Positions 17,278-26,297 of a stretch of DNA of 64,000 nt are shown piece by piece (position 1 is the stretch's first letter; the number at the start of each line of letters is the position of its first letter). The translations under genes were made by a program, and so were the position numbers. The stretch lies in the NCBI RefSeq assembly GCF_048548695.1, contig NZ_JBLYIF010000002.1. One strand, given 5' to 3'. The notes under the pieces were generated by a model that saw only the letters and a list, made by a program, of their open reading frames with translations, did not search any database and was not told the DNA's origin. Origin of the DNA: Neptuniibacter sp048548695 (GTDB taxonomy: Bacteria; Pseudomonadota; Gammaproteobacteria; Pseudomonadales; Balneatricaceae).

Positions 17278-18534
17278 ATGAACGTAGAACAGTACATGAC
17301 AGAACTGGGCCAGGCCGCACGTGATGCCGCCCGTCTGGTAGCCCGTGCCGATACCCAGCAGAAAAACAAGGCGTTGTTGGCCATGGCGGAAGCGCTGGAT
17401 GCCAGTCGAGAGGCTTTGGCCTTGGCCAATGCTAAGGATCTGGCTGCTGGCCGTGACAGTGGGTTAGATGATGCCATGCTGGACCGGTTGGAGCTAACTC
17501 CGGCGCGTATCGACGCTATGATTGAAGGCTTGCGTCAGGTCGCTACTCTGCCAGATCCAGTAGGGGCGATTGCTGATCTCAAATACCTGCCTAGTGGTAT
17601 CCAAGTGGGTAAGATGCGGGTGCCGCTGGGCGTTATCGGTATTATTTATGAGTCTCGGCCTAATGTAACGGTTGAAGCGGCTAGCCTCTGTTTGAAGTCA
17701 GGTAATGCGACAATTTTGCGTGGCGGATCTGAAGCCATACATTCCAATCAGGCTATTGCTGCCTGTATCCGCACCGGACTGGATCAGGCAGGTTTGCCCG
17801 GTACTGCTGTGCAGGTAGTGGAAACCACTGACCGTGCTGCGGTAGGTAAATTGATTACCCTGCCGGAGTTTGTCGACGTAATTGTGCCGCGTGGCGGCAA
17901 GGGCTTGATTGAACGAGTCAGCAATGAAGCCCGAGTGCCAGTGATTAAACACCTCGATGGTATCTGTCATGTGTATATCGATGACCAGGCAGATAAAGGC
18001 AAAGCCATCAATGTGGCACTGAATGCGAAAACTCACCGTTACGGTACCTGCAATACAATGGAAACTCTGCTGGTCAATACGGCTATTGCGGCTGAAGTGT
18101 TGCCGGAACTGGCCGAGCGTTATCAGGCGGTGGGTGTTGAACTGCGCGGCTGTGAGCAAGTTAAAGCGATCCTGCCCTTCGTGAAATCGGCGACAGAAGA
18201 GGATTGGCATACAGAATATTTGGCACCTGTATTGTCCATCAAGGTTGTAGATGACATGCAGGCCGCAATTCGTCATATCAATCAGTATGGATCGCATCAT
18301 ACGGATAGTATCATTACCGAAAGTTACAGCCGCTCACGGATCTTTTTGCGTGAAGTCGATTCAAGCTCGGTGATGGTCAATGCTTCCACCCGCTTTGCCG
18401 ACGGATTTGAGTATGGTCTGGGTGCCGAAATCGGTATCTCAACAGATAAAATACATGCTCGTGGTCCGGTGGGGCTGCTGGGGCTCACCTCTGAAAAATA
18501 TATCGTCCTTGGTGACGGTCATATTCGTCAGTAA
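17278..18534 (+). CDS. proA: Glutamate-5-semialdehyde dehydrogenase
   Basis: 418 residues, the usual ProA length. It reduces gamma-glutamyl phosphate with NADPH to glutamate-5-semialdehyde, the second step of proline synthesis. The aldehyde-dehydrogenase fold is clear, with GVIGIIYESRPNVTVEAA, LRGGSEA, and the catalytic Cys258 in HRYGTCNTMETLL. ATG 17278 (MNVEQYM) matches family starts; ATG 17269 is in frame nine bases earlier, and an upstream GTG at 17173 would run through the promoter. It heads a tight run with nadD, rsfS and rlmH. No proB is in the window. Confidence 0.96.
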   Translation: MNVEQYMTELGQAARDAARLVARADTQQKNKALLAMAEALDASREALALANAKDLAAGRDSGLDDAMLDRLELTPARIDAMIEGLRQVATLPDPVGAIADLKYLPSGIQVGKMRVPLGVIGIIYESRPNVTVEAASLCLKSGNATILRGGSEAIHSNQAIAACIRTGLDQAGLPGTAVQVVETTDRAAVGKLITLPEFVDVIVPRGGKGLIERVSNEARVPVIKHLDGICHVYIDDQADKGKAINVALNAKTHRYGTCNTMETLLVNTAIAAEVLPELAERYQAVGVELRGCEQVKAILPFVKSATEEDWHTEYLAPVLSIKVVDDMQAAIRHINQYGSHHTDSIITESYSRSRIFLREVDSSSVMVNASTRFADGFEYGLGAEIGISTDKIHARGPVGLLGLTSEKYIVLGDGHIRQ

Positions 18535-18540
18535 CTAGTG

Positions 18541-19194
18541 ATGCAGCCACATCAACCTTACGTTTTTATGGGTGGTACCTTTGATCCGGTGCATAATGGC
18601 CACCTGAGAACGGCGTTGGAATTGCAGCAGTGGTTGGATGTGCCGGCTATACATCTGGTGCCGTCCCGCTCTCCGGTGCATCGTGGGGTGCCGGGGTGTA
18701 CCGCGCAGCAGCGGCTTGAAATGCTACAACTGGCGGTGGCGGATGAGCCAGCGCTGGTGGCAGATGACCGTGAAATCCGCTCTGCCCAGGACAGCTATAC
18801 CCTGTATACCCTGCAAGGCCTGCGACAGGAGTTGGGTGTGACTGTGCCTATCTGCATGATTATGGGTATGGATGCATACCATACATTGCCGGACTGGCAT
18901 GAGTGGCAGGCGTTTATACAGTATTGCCATCTGCTGGTGGTGGCCCGGCCGGGTTATCAGCCGGATGCTGCATCGGCATTGGCTGATTTCAGCCGGAAAC
19001 ATAGGGCTGAGGCACCAGAACAGCTGTGGCAGGCACCGGCTGGCCGGATTTTATTTCATCAACTGACCCCGCTGGGTATTTCGGCCACGCAGGTGCGTAC
19101 AGCCATCAATAGCGGTGTTTCACCACGTTACCTGTTGCCGGACCCAGTCTGGCATTACATACAATCTCACCATTTATATGGTTTAACTAACTGA
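18541..19194 (+). CDS. nadD: Nicotinate-nucleotide adenylyltransferase
   Basis: About 217 residues. It adenylates nicotinate mononucleotide to deamido-NAD, a late step of NAD synthesis. The nucleotidyltransferase signature GGTFDPVHNGHLR is near the N-terminus and the ISATQVR motif near the C-terminus. The start follows the proA stop by six bases; a GTG immediately before the ATG is an equally possible start. Position next to rsfS and rlmH is conserved across gammaproteobacteria. Confidence 0.95.
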   Translation: MQPHQPYVFMGGTFDPVHNGHLRTALELQQWLDVPAIHLVPSRSPVHRGVPGCTAQQRLEMLQLAVADEPALVADDREIRSAQDSYTLYTLQGLRQELGVTVPICMIMGMDAYHTLPDWHEWQAFIQYCHLLVVARPGYQPDAASALADFSRKHRAEAPEQLWQAPAGRILFHQLTPLGISATQVRTAINSGVSPRYLLPDPVWHYIQSHHLYGLTN

Positions 19195-19203
19195 AACGAG
19201 CAG

Positions 19204-19542
19204 ATGCAGACTGAACAGACAATTGCCCTAGTGCAAAACGCACTGGAAGATATGAAGGCCAAAGAAATTGTATTACTGGATGTAAGAGGCCGCTCGACAG
19301 TGACCGATTACATGATCATTGCCAGTGGCACCTCCCGTCGCCATGCCGCTTCGGTGGCGGAGGAAGTCGTAATTCAGGTCAAGCAAGCAGGTCTCATGCC
19401 GCTGGGCACAGAAGGCCAGGAAGCGGGCGACTGGATTTTGGTCGACCTGGGGGATGTGGTGGTGCACGTTATGATGCCAGATGCCCGCAGTTTTTATGAC
19501 CTGGAACGCCTCTGGGGTGTAGAAACCGCCGTCACCGAATGA
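19204..19542 (+). CDS. rsfS: Ribosomal silencing factor RsfS
   Basis: 112 residues of the Iojap/RsfS family. It binds uL14 on the 50S subunit and blocks joining with 30S when nutrients are short. The conserved core includes DVRGRSTVTDYMIIASGTSRRH and the LVDLGDVVVHVM and FYDLERLWG segments. It starts nine bases after nadD and ends eight bases before rlmH, so the three are one transcription unit. Confidence 0.95.
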   Translation: MQTEQTIALVQNALEDMKAKEIVLLDVRGRSTVTDYMIIASGTSRRHAASVAEEVVIQVKQAGLMPLGTEGQEAGDWILVDLGDVVVHVMMPDARSFYDLERLWGVETAVTE

Positions 19543-19549
19543 ACCTGCA

Positions 19550-20017
19550 ATGAAAATACGCATCATAGCGGTGGGCGGAAAAATGCCGGACTGGGTAAAT
19601 GCCGGTTATCAGGAGTACGCTAAGCGCCTGCCGTCAGATATGACGCTTGAGCTGGTTGAGTTGCCGTTGGGTTATCGCGGCAAAAGTGCTGACCCAAGCC
19701 GGGCAATCCGCCAGGAAGGGGATCAGATGCTGGCGGCCATTGGTAAAGCTGACCGGGTTGTGGCGCTGGAAGTTCATGGCCGCAACTGGTCTACCGCGCA
19801 GCTGTCAGAAAAGCTTGATGGCTGGCGCATGAGCGGCAGTAATATCAGCCTGCTGGTGGGTGGGCCGGATGGCCTGGATCCGCGCTGCAGCGCGTTAGCT
19901 GATCAGAAATGGTCGCTTTCTGCACTAACGTTGCCCCATCCGCTGGTGCGGGTCATGCTGGCGGAACAGCTGTACCGAGCCTGGACGATTTTGCAGGGAC
20001 ATCCGTACCATAAATAG
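19550..20017 (+). CDS. rlmH: 23S rRNA pseudouridine-1915 N3-methyltransferase
   Basis: 155 residues, full length for the RlmH SPOUT family. It methylates pseudouridine 1915 in helix 69 of 23S rRNA on assembled 70S ribosomes. The C-terminal knot region LLVGGPDGLDP and SLSALTLPHPLVRVMLAEQLYRAW, with the ending HPYHK, are diagnostic. It lies between rsfS and the PBP2 gene, its usual place. Confidence 0.96.
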   Translation: MKIRIIAVGGKMPDWVNAGYQEYAKRLPSDMTLELVELPLGYRGKSADPSRAIRQEGDQMLAAIGKADRVVALEVHGRNWSTAQLSEKLDGWRMSGSNISLLVGGPDGLDPRCSALADQKWSLSALTLPHPLVRVMLAEQLYRAWTILQGHPYHK

Positions 20018-20034
20018 GAGTTAGACACGCCTTT

Positions 20035-21924
20035 ATGTCTGGGCATGAGCGTCTGAAAGACTATAGTCGGGAAAGCCATACCTTCAAGGTACGGGCGTTT
20101 CTCGCCTTTGCCGTCGTGCTTGTGCTGATGACAGTACTGGTCGGTCGACTCTATTATCTGCAGGTAATACAGCATGATCGCTATGTGGCGATGTCGGATG
20201 ATAATCGGGTACAACTGCAGCCAGTATCGCCTACCCGGGGCCTGATCTATGATCGTAACGGCACCTTGCTGGCTGATAACCGCCCCAGTTACAGTGTGAC
20301 AATCCTGAAAGAGGAAGTGACGGACCTGGCTCAGACTCTGGCTGCTTTGCAAAAGATTATTCCCATCACCGAGCGTGAAATTGAGCGCTTTGAAACCCGC
20401 CTTAAGCAACGTCGCCGCCCCTTTGAGTCTGTGCCCCTGCGGTTTCGCCTGACCGATGATGAAATTGCTAGCATTTCGGTTAATTACCATCGGCTGCCTG
20501 GGGTGAGGGTCGAGGCAGAATTGATTCGCTATTACCCTGATGGCTCCTCATTAGTGCATGCGTTGGGTTATGTCGGACGCATCAATGAGCAGGAGCTGCA
20601 GCGGGTTGATGCTACCAATTATTCCGCGACACATTATATCGGTAAGCTGGGGGTAGAGCGTTTCTACGAAAGTGAGCTACACGGTGAAGTGGGCTTTCAA
20701 AAAGTGGAAACCAATGCCCGTGGCCGGGTTATGCGGGTGTTAGAACGAACTGATCCTAAGCCGGGCAGGGACCTGGTGCTGCATCTCGACCTGCGCTTGC
20801 AACAGATCACCGAACACCTGCTCCAGGGCCGACGCGCTGCTGTGGTGGCGATTGATACCAAAACCGGCGGTATTTTGAGCCTGGTGTCCACTCCGGGTTA
20901 TGACCCTAACCTGTTTGTCACGGGTATATCGACAAAAGATTATAACGGCCTGCGGGAATCTAGTGACCTGCCGTTGTTTAATCGCGCGCTGCGCGGTCGC
21001 TATCCGCCAGGCTCTACCGTTAAGCCGATTATTGCGCTGTCGGCGATTGATACCGGCGTGGTGAGTCCTAATTACAGTATTTTTGATCCTGGCTGGTACA
21101 CATTGACAACCGGTGGACGTAAGTACCGTGACTGGAAAAAATATGGTCACGGTAAGGTGAATATGAATGAGGCGATCGCCCAGTCCTGTGATACATGGTT
21201 TTACAGTGTGGCGCATAAAATGGGCGTTGATCCCATGTCCAAGTACCTGGGTATGTTTGGTTTTGGCCAGGTGTCCAGTCTGGACCTGCCTGAGGCGCTG
21301 GCTGCAATTTTGCCTTCTCGGGAATGGAAAAAACTCAGTCGACAGGCATCCTGGTATACCGGAGACTCACTTAACCTCAGTATTGGGCAGGGTTTTTTGG
21401 TGGCTACACCCTTGCAGCTGGCGACTGCTACGGCGGTGATTGCTAACCGTGGACGTTGGTTGCAGCCGCATATGCTGAAAGCTTACCGAGAGCAGACAGA
21501 CGAGGGCATTCAGCTGGTAGCGCCGGATCTGAGTTCGATGAAACCGAAGCCAGATGATGTGATGCTGAATCACCCCAAGTACTGGGATACCATCATCAAA
21601 GGTATGCATGATGTTGTGCAAGGTCCCACTGGTACAGCGCGTCGAGTAGGCGCGGATGCACCTTATCAATTTGCGGGTAAAACCGGTACCGCTCAGGTGG
21701 TGGGGATTAAGCAGGATGAAGAATATGATGCCGAGAAGCTGGCAGAGATTCATCGGGACCATGCTTTGTTTGTTGCTTTTGCGCCGCTGGAAAAACCGCA
21801 AATTGCTATCTCTGTGATTGTCGAAAACGGTGGTGGTGGCTCGACTACTGCGGCACCGATCGCCCGTCAAATTATGGATGCCTATCTGTTAGGTACTGAC
21901 CCGCGTATTCAGGAGGAAGAGTGA
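20035..21924 (+). CDS. mrdA: Penicillin-binding protein 2, elongation transpeptidase
   Basis: 629 residues. An N-terminal membrane anchor (about 20-42) precedes a PBP dimerisation domain and a transpeptidase domain. Active-site motifs are Ser327 in PPGSTVKP, SCD in AQSCDTWFY, and KTG at 549-551. PBP2 cross-links peptidoglycan during lateral growth together with RodA. The stop codon overlaps the rodA start by one base, so the two partners are translationally coupled. It starts 17 bases after rlmH. Confidence 0.96.
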   Translation: MSGHERLKDYSRESHTFKVRAFLAFAVVLVLMTVLVGRLYYLQVIQHDRYVAMSDDNRVQLQPVSPTRGLIYDRNGTLLADNRPSYSVTILKEEVTDLAQTLAALQKIIPITEREIERFETRLKQRRRPFESVPLRFRLTDDEIASISVNYHRLPGVRVEAELIRYYPDGSSLVHALGYVGRINEQELQRVDATNYSATHYIGKLGVERFYESELHGEVGFQKVETNARGRVMRVLERTDPKPGRDLVLHLDLRLQQITEHLLQGRRAAVVAIDTKTGGILSLVSTPGYDPNLFVTGISTKDYNGLRESSDLPLFNRALRGRYPPGSTVKPIIALSAIDTGVVSPNYSIFDPGWYTLTTGGRKYRDWKKYGHGKVNMNEAIAQSCDTWFYSVAHKMGVDPMSKYLGMFGFGQVSSLDLPEALAAILPSREWKKLSRQASWYTGDSLNLSIGQGFLVATPLQLATATAVIANRGRWLQPHMLKAYREQTDEGIQLVAPDLSSMKPKPDDVMLNHPKYWDTIIKGMHDVVQGPTGTARRVGADAPYQFAGKTGTAQVVGIKQDEEYDAEKLAEIHRDHALFVAFAPLEKPQIAISVIVENGGGGSTTAAPIARQIMDAYLLGTDPRIQEEE

Positions 21925-23066
21925 TGGTCGGGCGCGAATTTGAACGCTATTTACCTGAATCGCGCACCTATCTTAGCCGTCAGCCAGGGTGGTGGAGCCA
22001 TACGCACCTGGATGCCTGGTTGCTACTGTTATTGTTTATGCTGTGTGGCTTTGGGCTGTTTGTGCTTTATAGTGCCTCTGGCCAGGATATGGCGTATGTC
22101 ACCCGGCAGGCTCTGCGGATGGGGGCGGGTTTCTTTGTGCTTATCTTTCTGGCCCAATTAACGCCGCGTTTTCTAGGTAGCTGGGCTCCCTGGTTATTTG
22201 TTATCGGGGTTGGCTTATTAGTCGCGGTGCTGCTATTTGGTGTTGGCGCCAAAGGCGCGCAGCGGTGGTTGGCGCTGCCGGGTTTTCGTTTTCAGCCATC
22301 AGAAATCATGAAACTGGTGTTGCCGCTGACGGTGGCTTATTACCTGTCATCCAGACCACTCCCCCCCAGCATTAAACATGTCATCGTCTCCCTGGTGTTG
22401 ATTGGCTTGCCCACCGCACTGATCATGAAGCAGCCTGATTTGGGCACTTCATTGTTGATTGCCGCTTCCGGGGTATTTGTGTTGTTACTGTCGGGGATTC
22501 GTTGGCGTTTTATTTTTGCCGCATTGGGTGTGCTGGGTGCAGCATTGCCAGCGCTCTGGGCAGTGATGAAAGACTATCAGCGGCAGCGGGTGCTGACTTT
22601 TCTGGATCCTGAAAGTGACCCTTTGGGTGCTGGCTGGAATATCATTCAATCTAAAACAGCAATTGGCTCCGGTGGTATTTATGGTAAAGGCTGGCTCGGC
22701 GGCACGCAGTCGCAGTTAGATTTTTTGCCCGAATCACATACCGACTTTATTATTGCCGTGGTAGCGGAAGAGTTGGGGCTGATCGGTGTCTTGATTCTGC
22801 TGACGCTGTATCTATTGATTATCGCCCGGGGGCTGATAATGGCGTCCCAGGCACCGAACAGTTTTGGCCGTTTAATGTCTGGCAGTATTATTTTGACCTT
22901 TTTTGTCTATGTGTTTGTCAATATCGGAATGGTCAGTGGCCTGTTACCCGTGGTTGGGGTGCCATTGCCATTAATCAGCTATGGCGGAACCTCCCTGGTC
23001 ACACTGATGGCGGGTTTTGGTATTCTGATGTCCATTCATAATCATCGCACCATGTTGAAAAAGTAG
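21924..23066 (+). CDS. rodA: RodA peptidoglycan glycosyltransferase
   Basis: 380 residues with about ten membrane helices, SEDS family. It polymerises lipid II in the elongasome together with PBP2. GVGAKGAQRWL, FQPSEIMKL, KQPDLGTSLL, LPESHTDFI and the C-terminal GGTSLV segment are the conserved SEDS motifs. ATG 21924 is preferred over GTG 21921 because AGGAGG lies seven bases upstream. Confidence 0.96.
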   Translation: MVGREFERYLPESRTYLSRQPGWWSHTHLDAWLLLLLFMLCGFGLFVLYSASGQDMAYVTRQALRMGAGFFVLIFLAQLTPRFLGSWAPWLFVIGVGLLVAVLLFGVGAKGAQRWLALPGFRFQPSEIMKLVLPLTVAYYLSSRPLPPSIKHVIVSLVLIGLPTALIMKQPDLGTSLLIAASGVFVLLLSGIRWRFIFAALGVLGAALPALWAVMKDYQRQRVLTFLDPESDPLGAGWNIIQSKTAIGSGGIYGKGWLGGTQSQLDFLPESHTDFIIAVVAEELGLIGVLILLTLYLLIIARGLIMASQAPNSFGRLMSGSIILTFFVYVFVNIGMVSGLLPVVGVPLPLISYGGTSLVTLMAGFGILMSIHNHRTMLKK

Positions 23067-23108
23067 GACCTGTCAGCTGCACGCTGAAACGTCCGGGAGA
23101 AAAGGAAC

Positions 23109-24134
23109 GTGAGCAAAAGAAATAAGGATTTTCTATTGTCTGTCATGAGTCTGGTTTTGTTGCTGACGGGCTGTTCTGCAACGGCCACGGCCCCGGATCG
23201 CCAGCAAAATTATGCGGACCACCCTGAAGCCCAGAGCTGGATTGAATCCATGAAGGCTGAAGGCTTTACTGAAGCGTATTTGCGACAGGTATTGTCCCAG
23301 GCCAAGCGTCAGGACTCGATTATTAAAGCGATGAGCCGACCGGCAGAGAAACGCCTGAACTGGGAACAGTACAGTAATATCTTTGTGAAGCCGAAGCGGG
23401 TGGATCAGGGTGTTGCCTTCTGGCATGAAAACCAGGCCGCTCTGGCCCGGGCCGCTGCTACCTATGGTGTGCCGGAGGAAATTATTGTCGCTATTATCGG
23501 TGTTGAAACCCGTTACGGCCGAATTACTGGCAGTTACCGGGTGCTGGATGCATTGGCTACGCTGGGGTTTGATTATCCGAAACGTGGTAGCTTCTTTCAG
23601 GGTCAGCTCACCGAGTATCTGCGTATGGTGCAAGAAGAACAGATCGACTTTGCTGCACTGAAGGGCTCTTATGCCGGGGCCATGGGGTATGGCCAGTTTA
23701 TTCCTTCCAGTTTTCGTGCGTATGCCGTGGATTTTGATGGCGATGGCAAACGGGATATCTGGAATAACCGGGTCGATGCGATTGGCAGTGTAGCCAACTA
23801 TTTTGCTGAGCATAAATGGCGCAGTAGTGAGCCAGTGCTAGCACCGGTGGTATTCAATCAGCCGGCTCAGGATGAGTGGTTTAACCAGAGCCTGAAACCC
23901 AGTCTGACCCTAAGCCAGTGGCGGGAAAAAGGCGCTTCTGCGCCGTTGAAATTTGATGAAAATTCCCCAGCAACACTGATGAAAATGGAGCTTAATACCA
24001 GTGAAGAGTACTGGTTTGGTTTGCACAATTTTTACGTTATTACTCGCTACAATCATAGCCGACTCTATGCCATGGCGGTTTACCGCTTGAGTGAGCAGAT
24101 CAAAGCGGCTTATCAGGCCAGTCAGGCAGGCTGA
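23109..24134 (+). CDS. mltB: Membrane-bound lytic murein transglycosylase B
   Basis: 341 residues. The signal peptide has a lipobox (LLTGC), so the mature protein is a lipoprotein. The Slt35 catalytic domain has Glu133 in IIGVETRYGRITG and the conserved GAMGYGQFIPSSF. It cleaves glycan strands to leave 1,6-anhydro ends during wall growth. The GTG start is supported by AAAGGA upstream. It sits between rodA and rlpA, whose product is also a transglycosylase in pseudomonads. Confidence 0.94.
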   Translation: MSKRNKDFLLSVMSLVLLLTGCSATATAPDRQQNYADHPEAQSWIESMKAEGFTEAYLRQVLSQAKRQDSIIKAMSRPAEKRLNWEQYSNIFVKPKRVDQGVAFWHENQAALARAAATYGVPEEIIVAIIGVETRYGRITGSYRVLDALATLGFDYPKRGSFFQGQLTEYLRMVQEEQIDFAALKGSYAGAMGYGQFIPSSFRAYAVDFDGDGKRDIWNNRVDAIGSVANYFAEHKWRSSEPVLAPVVFNQPAQDEWFNQSLKPSLTLSQWREKGASAPLKFDENSPATLMKMELNTSEEYWFGLHNFYVITRYNHSRLYAMAVYRLSEQIKAAYQASQAG

Positions 24135-24141
24135 ACATATT

Positions 24142-24996
24142 ATGCTGAAGCGCCCAATCCGGTTTCTAATTGTATTGTTGCCCCTATGGCTTTTAGTGGC
24201 CTGCTCATCGGGGCCAAATAGTGGTCGGTATTCGATGAAGCATGATGCGGCACCCTCGGCACCGGTGGATGTTTCCCATATACCGGATGCGGTACCCAGG
24301 GTTGAACCCAAAAGTCGGGGCGGTAATAAAAGCCCCTATGAGGTGTTTGGCAAAAAATACTGGGTGATGTCCAATGCGCTTGGTTATCGCGCCGAGGGCA
24401 CCGCGTCCTGGTACGGGCGAAAATTTCATGGCCATGCCACATCTAATGGCGAAGTCTATGACATGTATGGCATGACAGCGGCGCATAAAAGCCTGCCTTT
24501 ACCCACCTATTTGCGGGTCACTAATTTGGCCAATAACCGTCAGGTCATTGTCCGGGTAAATGACCGGGGGCCGTTTCATGATAACCGCCTGATTGACCTG
24601 TCTTATGCGGCGGCTTCAAAACTGGATATTTTGCGAACCGGAACAGGCCGGGTGCGCGTGGAAGCTATAGATCCGGCTGCCTGGCAAAAAACCGGGCAGA
24701 TTACTCAGTCACCAATGGCTAGCGCACCTGTAGCCTCGCGCCAACCGGAAGGTGTGGTCGGACGTTACCTGCAGGTGGCCGCTTATGGTAGTCAAACTAA
24801 TGCGATACGGGCTGAAACTCTGCTGCGTAAAGAGTTGTCAGAGCTTGCAGTGCAGACCCGCTCAGTATTGCGCGGTAACCAAAGGTTATATCGGGTGCAT
24901 CTCGGACCTTTAGCTGCGGGCACCTCGTTGCTGGAGCTTAAGGAACGCTTGCTGCGGCTGGGCTTTAGCAGCCCGCTGTTGGTGGACTTCCCCTGA
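24142..24996 (+). CDS. rlpA: RlpA septal lipoprotein, DPBB and SPOR domains
   Basis: 284 residues. A lipoprotein signal (LLVACSS) is followed by a double-psi beta-barrel (about 85-180, GTASWYGRKFHGHATSNGE and VNDRGPFHDNRLIDLSYAAA) and a C-terminal SPOR domain (about 208-284). In Pseudomonas RlpA cleaves denuded glycans at the septum, with SPOR binding stripped strands. Start ATG 24142 lies seven bases after the mltB stop; more upstream in-frame starts would overlap mltB and lack the signal. A terminator follows about 30 bases after the stop. Confidence 0.94.
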   Translation: MLKRPIRFLIVLLPLWLLVACSSGPNSGRYSMKHDAAPSAPVDVSHIPDAVPRVEPKSRGGNKSPYEVFGKKYWVMSNALGYRAEGTASWYGRKFHGHATSNGEVYDMYGMTAAHKSLPLPTYLRVTNLANNRQVIVRVNDRGPFHDNRLIDLSYAAASKLDILRTGTGRVRVEAIDPAAWQKTGQITQSPMASAPVASRQPEGVVGRYLQVAAYGSQTNAIRAETLLRKELSELAVQTRSVLRGNQRLYRVHLGPLAAGTSLLELKERLLRLGFSSPLLVDFP

Positions 24997-25024
24997 GGGG
25001 TTAAGTAGAGTGGCCCGAAAATAT

Positions 25025-25049
25025 GCCGAAGGATTCGGCGGTTTTTTTT
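25025..25049 (+). terminator. Rho-independent terminator after rlpA
   Basis: GCCGAA, loop GGA, TTCGGC, then GG and eight T. It ends only about 26 bases before the dacA start, leaving no room for a separate dacA promoter after it. It therefore may also act as an attenuator for dacA. Confidence 0.75.
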
Positions 25050-25075
25050 ATTCACTATTCACAGACTGGATGATC

Positions 25076-26224
25076 ATGCGTAGCAAGTGTTCTTTGTTTC
25101 TGTTTTCGTTAGTTCTTTTTCTAACTCTGCCCGCCCAGGCGGCATTGATTCCAGCGGAGCCGCAGATTGCCGCCCGCGCTTATTTGGTGATGGATGCGGA
25201 TACCGGGAAAATAATTGCAGCGAAAGACCAAGGTAAGCCATTTCCTCCTGCCAGTCTGACCAAAATGATGACGGCCTATATCCTGGAATATGAACTGAAC
25301 AAGGGTAACGTCAGCGAAGATGATCTGGTATTGGTCAGTGAAAAGGCCTGGCGAACCGCCGGATCCCGGATGTTTATTCGCGAAGGCACCCAGGTGCGGT
25401 TGGGTGATCTGATTAAAGGTATTGTGATTCAGTCCGGCAATGATGCCTCTGTCGCAGTCGCTGAACATATCGCGGGCAGTGAGTCAGCATTTGCTGATTT
25501 GATGAACCAGCACGCCACATTGTTGGGTATGGAAAACAGCTACTTTATGAATGCTACTGGTTTGCCAGCGGAAAACCATTATGCCTCGGCGCAGGACCTG
25601 GCCATTCTGGCTAAGGCGATCATTCGGCAGTTCCCGCAGCATTACAGCATCTATTCTGAGAAATATTTCACGTATAACAACATCAAACAGCCTAACCGGA
25701 ATAAGCTGCTGTGGCGCGATAAAACGGTGGATGGTCTGAAAACCGGCCACACTGAAGAGGCAGGGTATTGCCTGGTGGCATCAGCAGAACGTGATGGTAT
25801 GCGGCTGATTACGGTGGTTATGGGCACCAGTGATGAGGAAGCCCGCGCGCGGGAGAGCCAAAAGCTGCTGTCGTATGCGTTTCGCTATTATCGTACCCAT
25901 AAACTTTATGATGCTGACAAGGTATTGAATACCGCTAAGGTGTGGTCCGGCGCGCAGAATCAGGTCAATATCGGCATAGACCAGCCACTGTTTGTGACCA
26001 TTCCCCGCGGTCAGGCCGATAAGCTGGAAGCTACTATGGATATCGACCGTGTTATTAAAGCACCGGTTGAGCAGGGGCAGGTTTACGGCAAGGTACGGGT
26101 GACGCTCGAGGGTGAAGCCGTTGCCGAAGTGCCTTTAGTTGCGTTGAACTCAGTCAACGAAGGTGGCCTGATGAAACGTATCTGGCATGCCATACTGTTA
26201 TTTGTGACCAGCTTGATCGGGTAA
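25076..26224 (+). CDS. dacA: D-alanyl-D-alanine carboxypeptidase (PBP5 type)
   Basis: 382 residues. A signal peptide ends near PAQA-ALI. The penicillin-binding domain has Ser60 in SLTK, SGN from residue 120 and KTG from 222, then a beta-rich PBP5 C-terminal domain and a C-terminal amphipathic tail for membrane attachment. It trims the terminal D-Ala from pentapeptides. I chose ATG 25076 (GGA seven bases upstream); ATG 25070 is an alternative. Further upstream starts would translate through the terminator. The next gene, a D-amino acid aminotransferase, fits D-Ala metabolism. Confidence 0.95.
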   Translation: MRSKCSLFLFSLVLFLTLPAQAALIPAEPQIAARAYLVMDADTGKIIAAKDQGKPFPPASLTKMMTAYILEYELNKGNVSEDDLVLVSEKAWRTAGSRMFIREGTQVRLGDLIKGIVIQSGNDASVAVAEHIAGSESAFADLMNQHATLLGMENSYFMNATGLPAENHYASAQDLAILAKAIIRQFPQHYSIYSEKYFTYNNIKQPNRNKLLWRDKTVDGLKTGHTEEAGYCLVASAERDGMRLITVVMGTSDEEARARESQKLLSYAFRYYRTHKLYDADKVLNTAKVWSGAQNQVNIGIDQPLFVTIPRGQADKLEATMDIDRVIKAPVEQGQVYGKVRVTLEGEAVAEVPLVALNSVNEGGLMKRIWHAILLFVTSLIG

Positions 26225-26262
26225 TCCCGAACTTACATAACAGGACTTTAAATTGGCTGGAG

Positions 26263-26297
26263 TGCCCGCATCTTAGAGGATGTGGGCATTTCTGTTT
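26263..26297 (+). terminator. Rho-independent terminator after dacA
   Basis: TGCCCGCATC, loop TTAGAG, GATGTGGGCA (one G-U pair), then TTTCTGTTT. The T-run touches the start codon of the next gene, so this hairpin may double as an attenuator or block its translation. Confidence 0.65.
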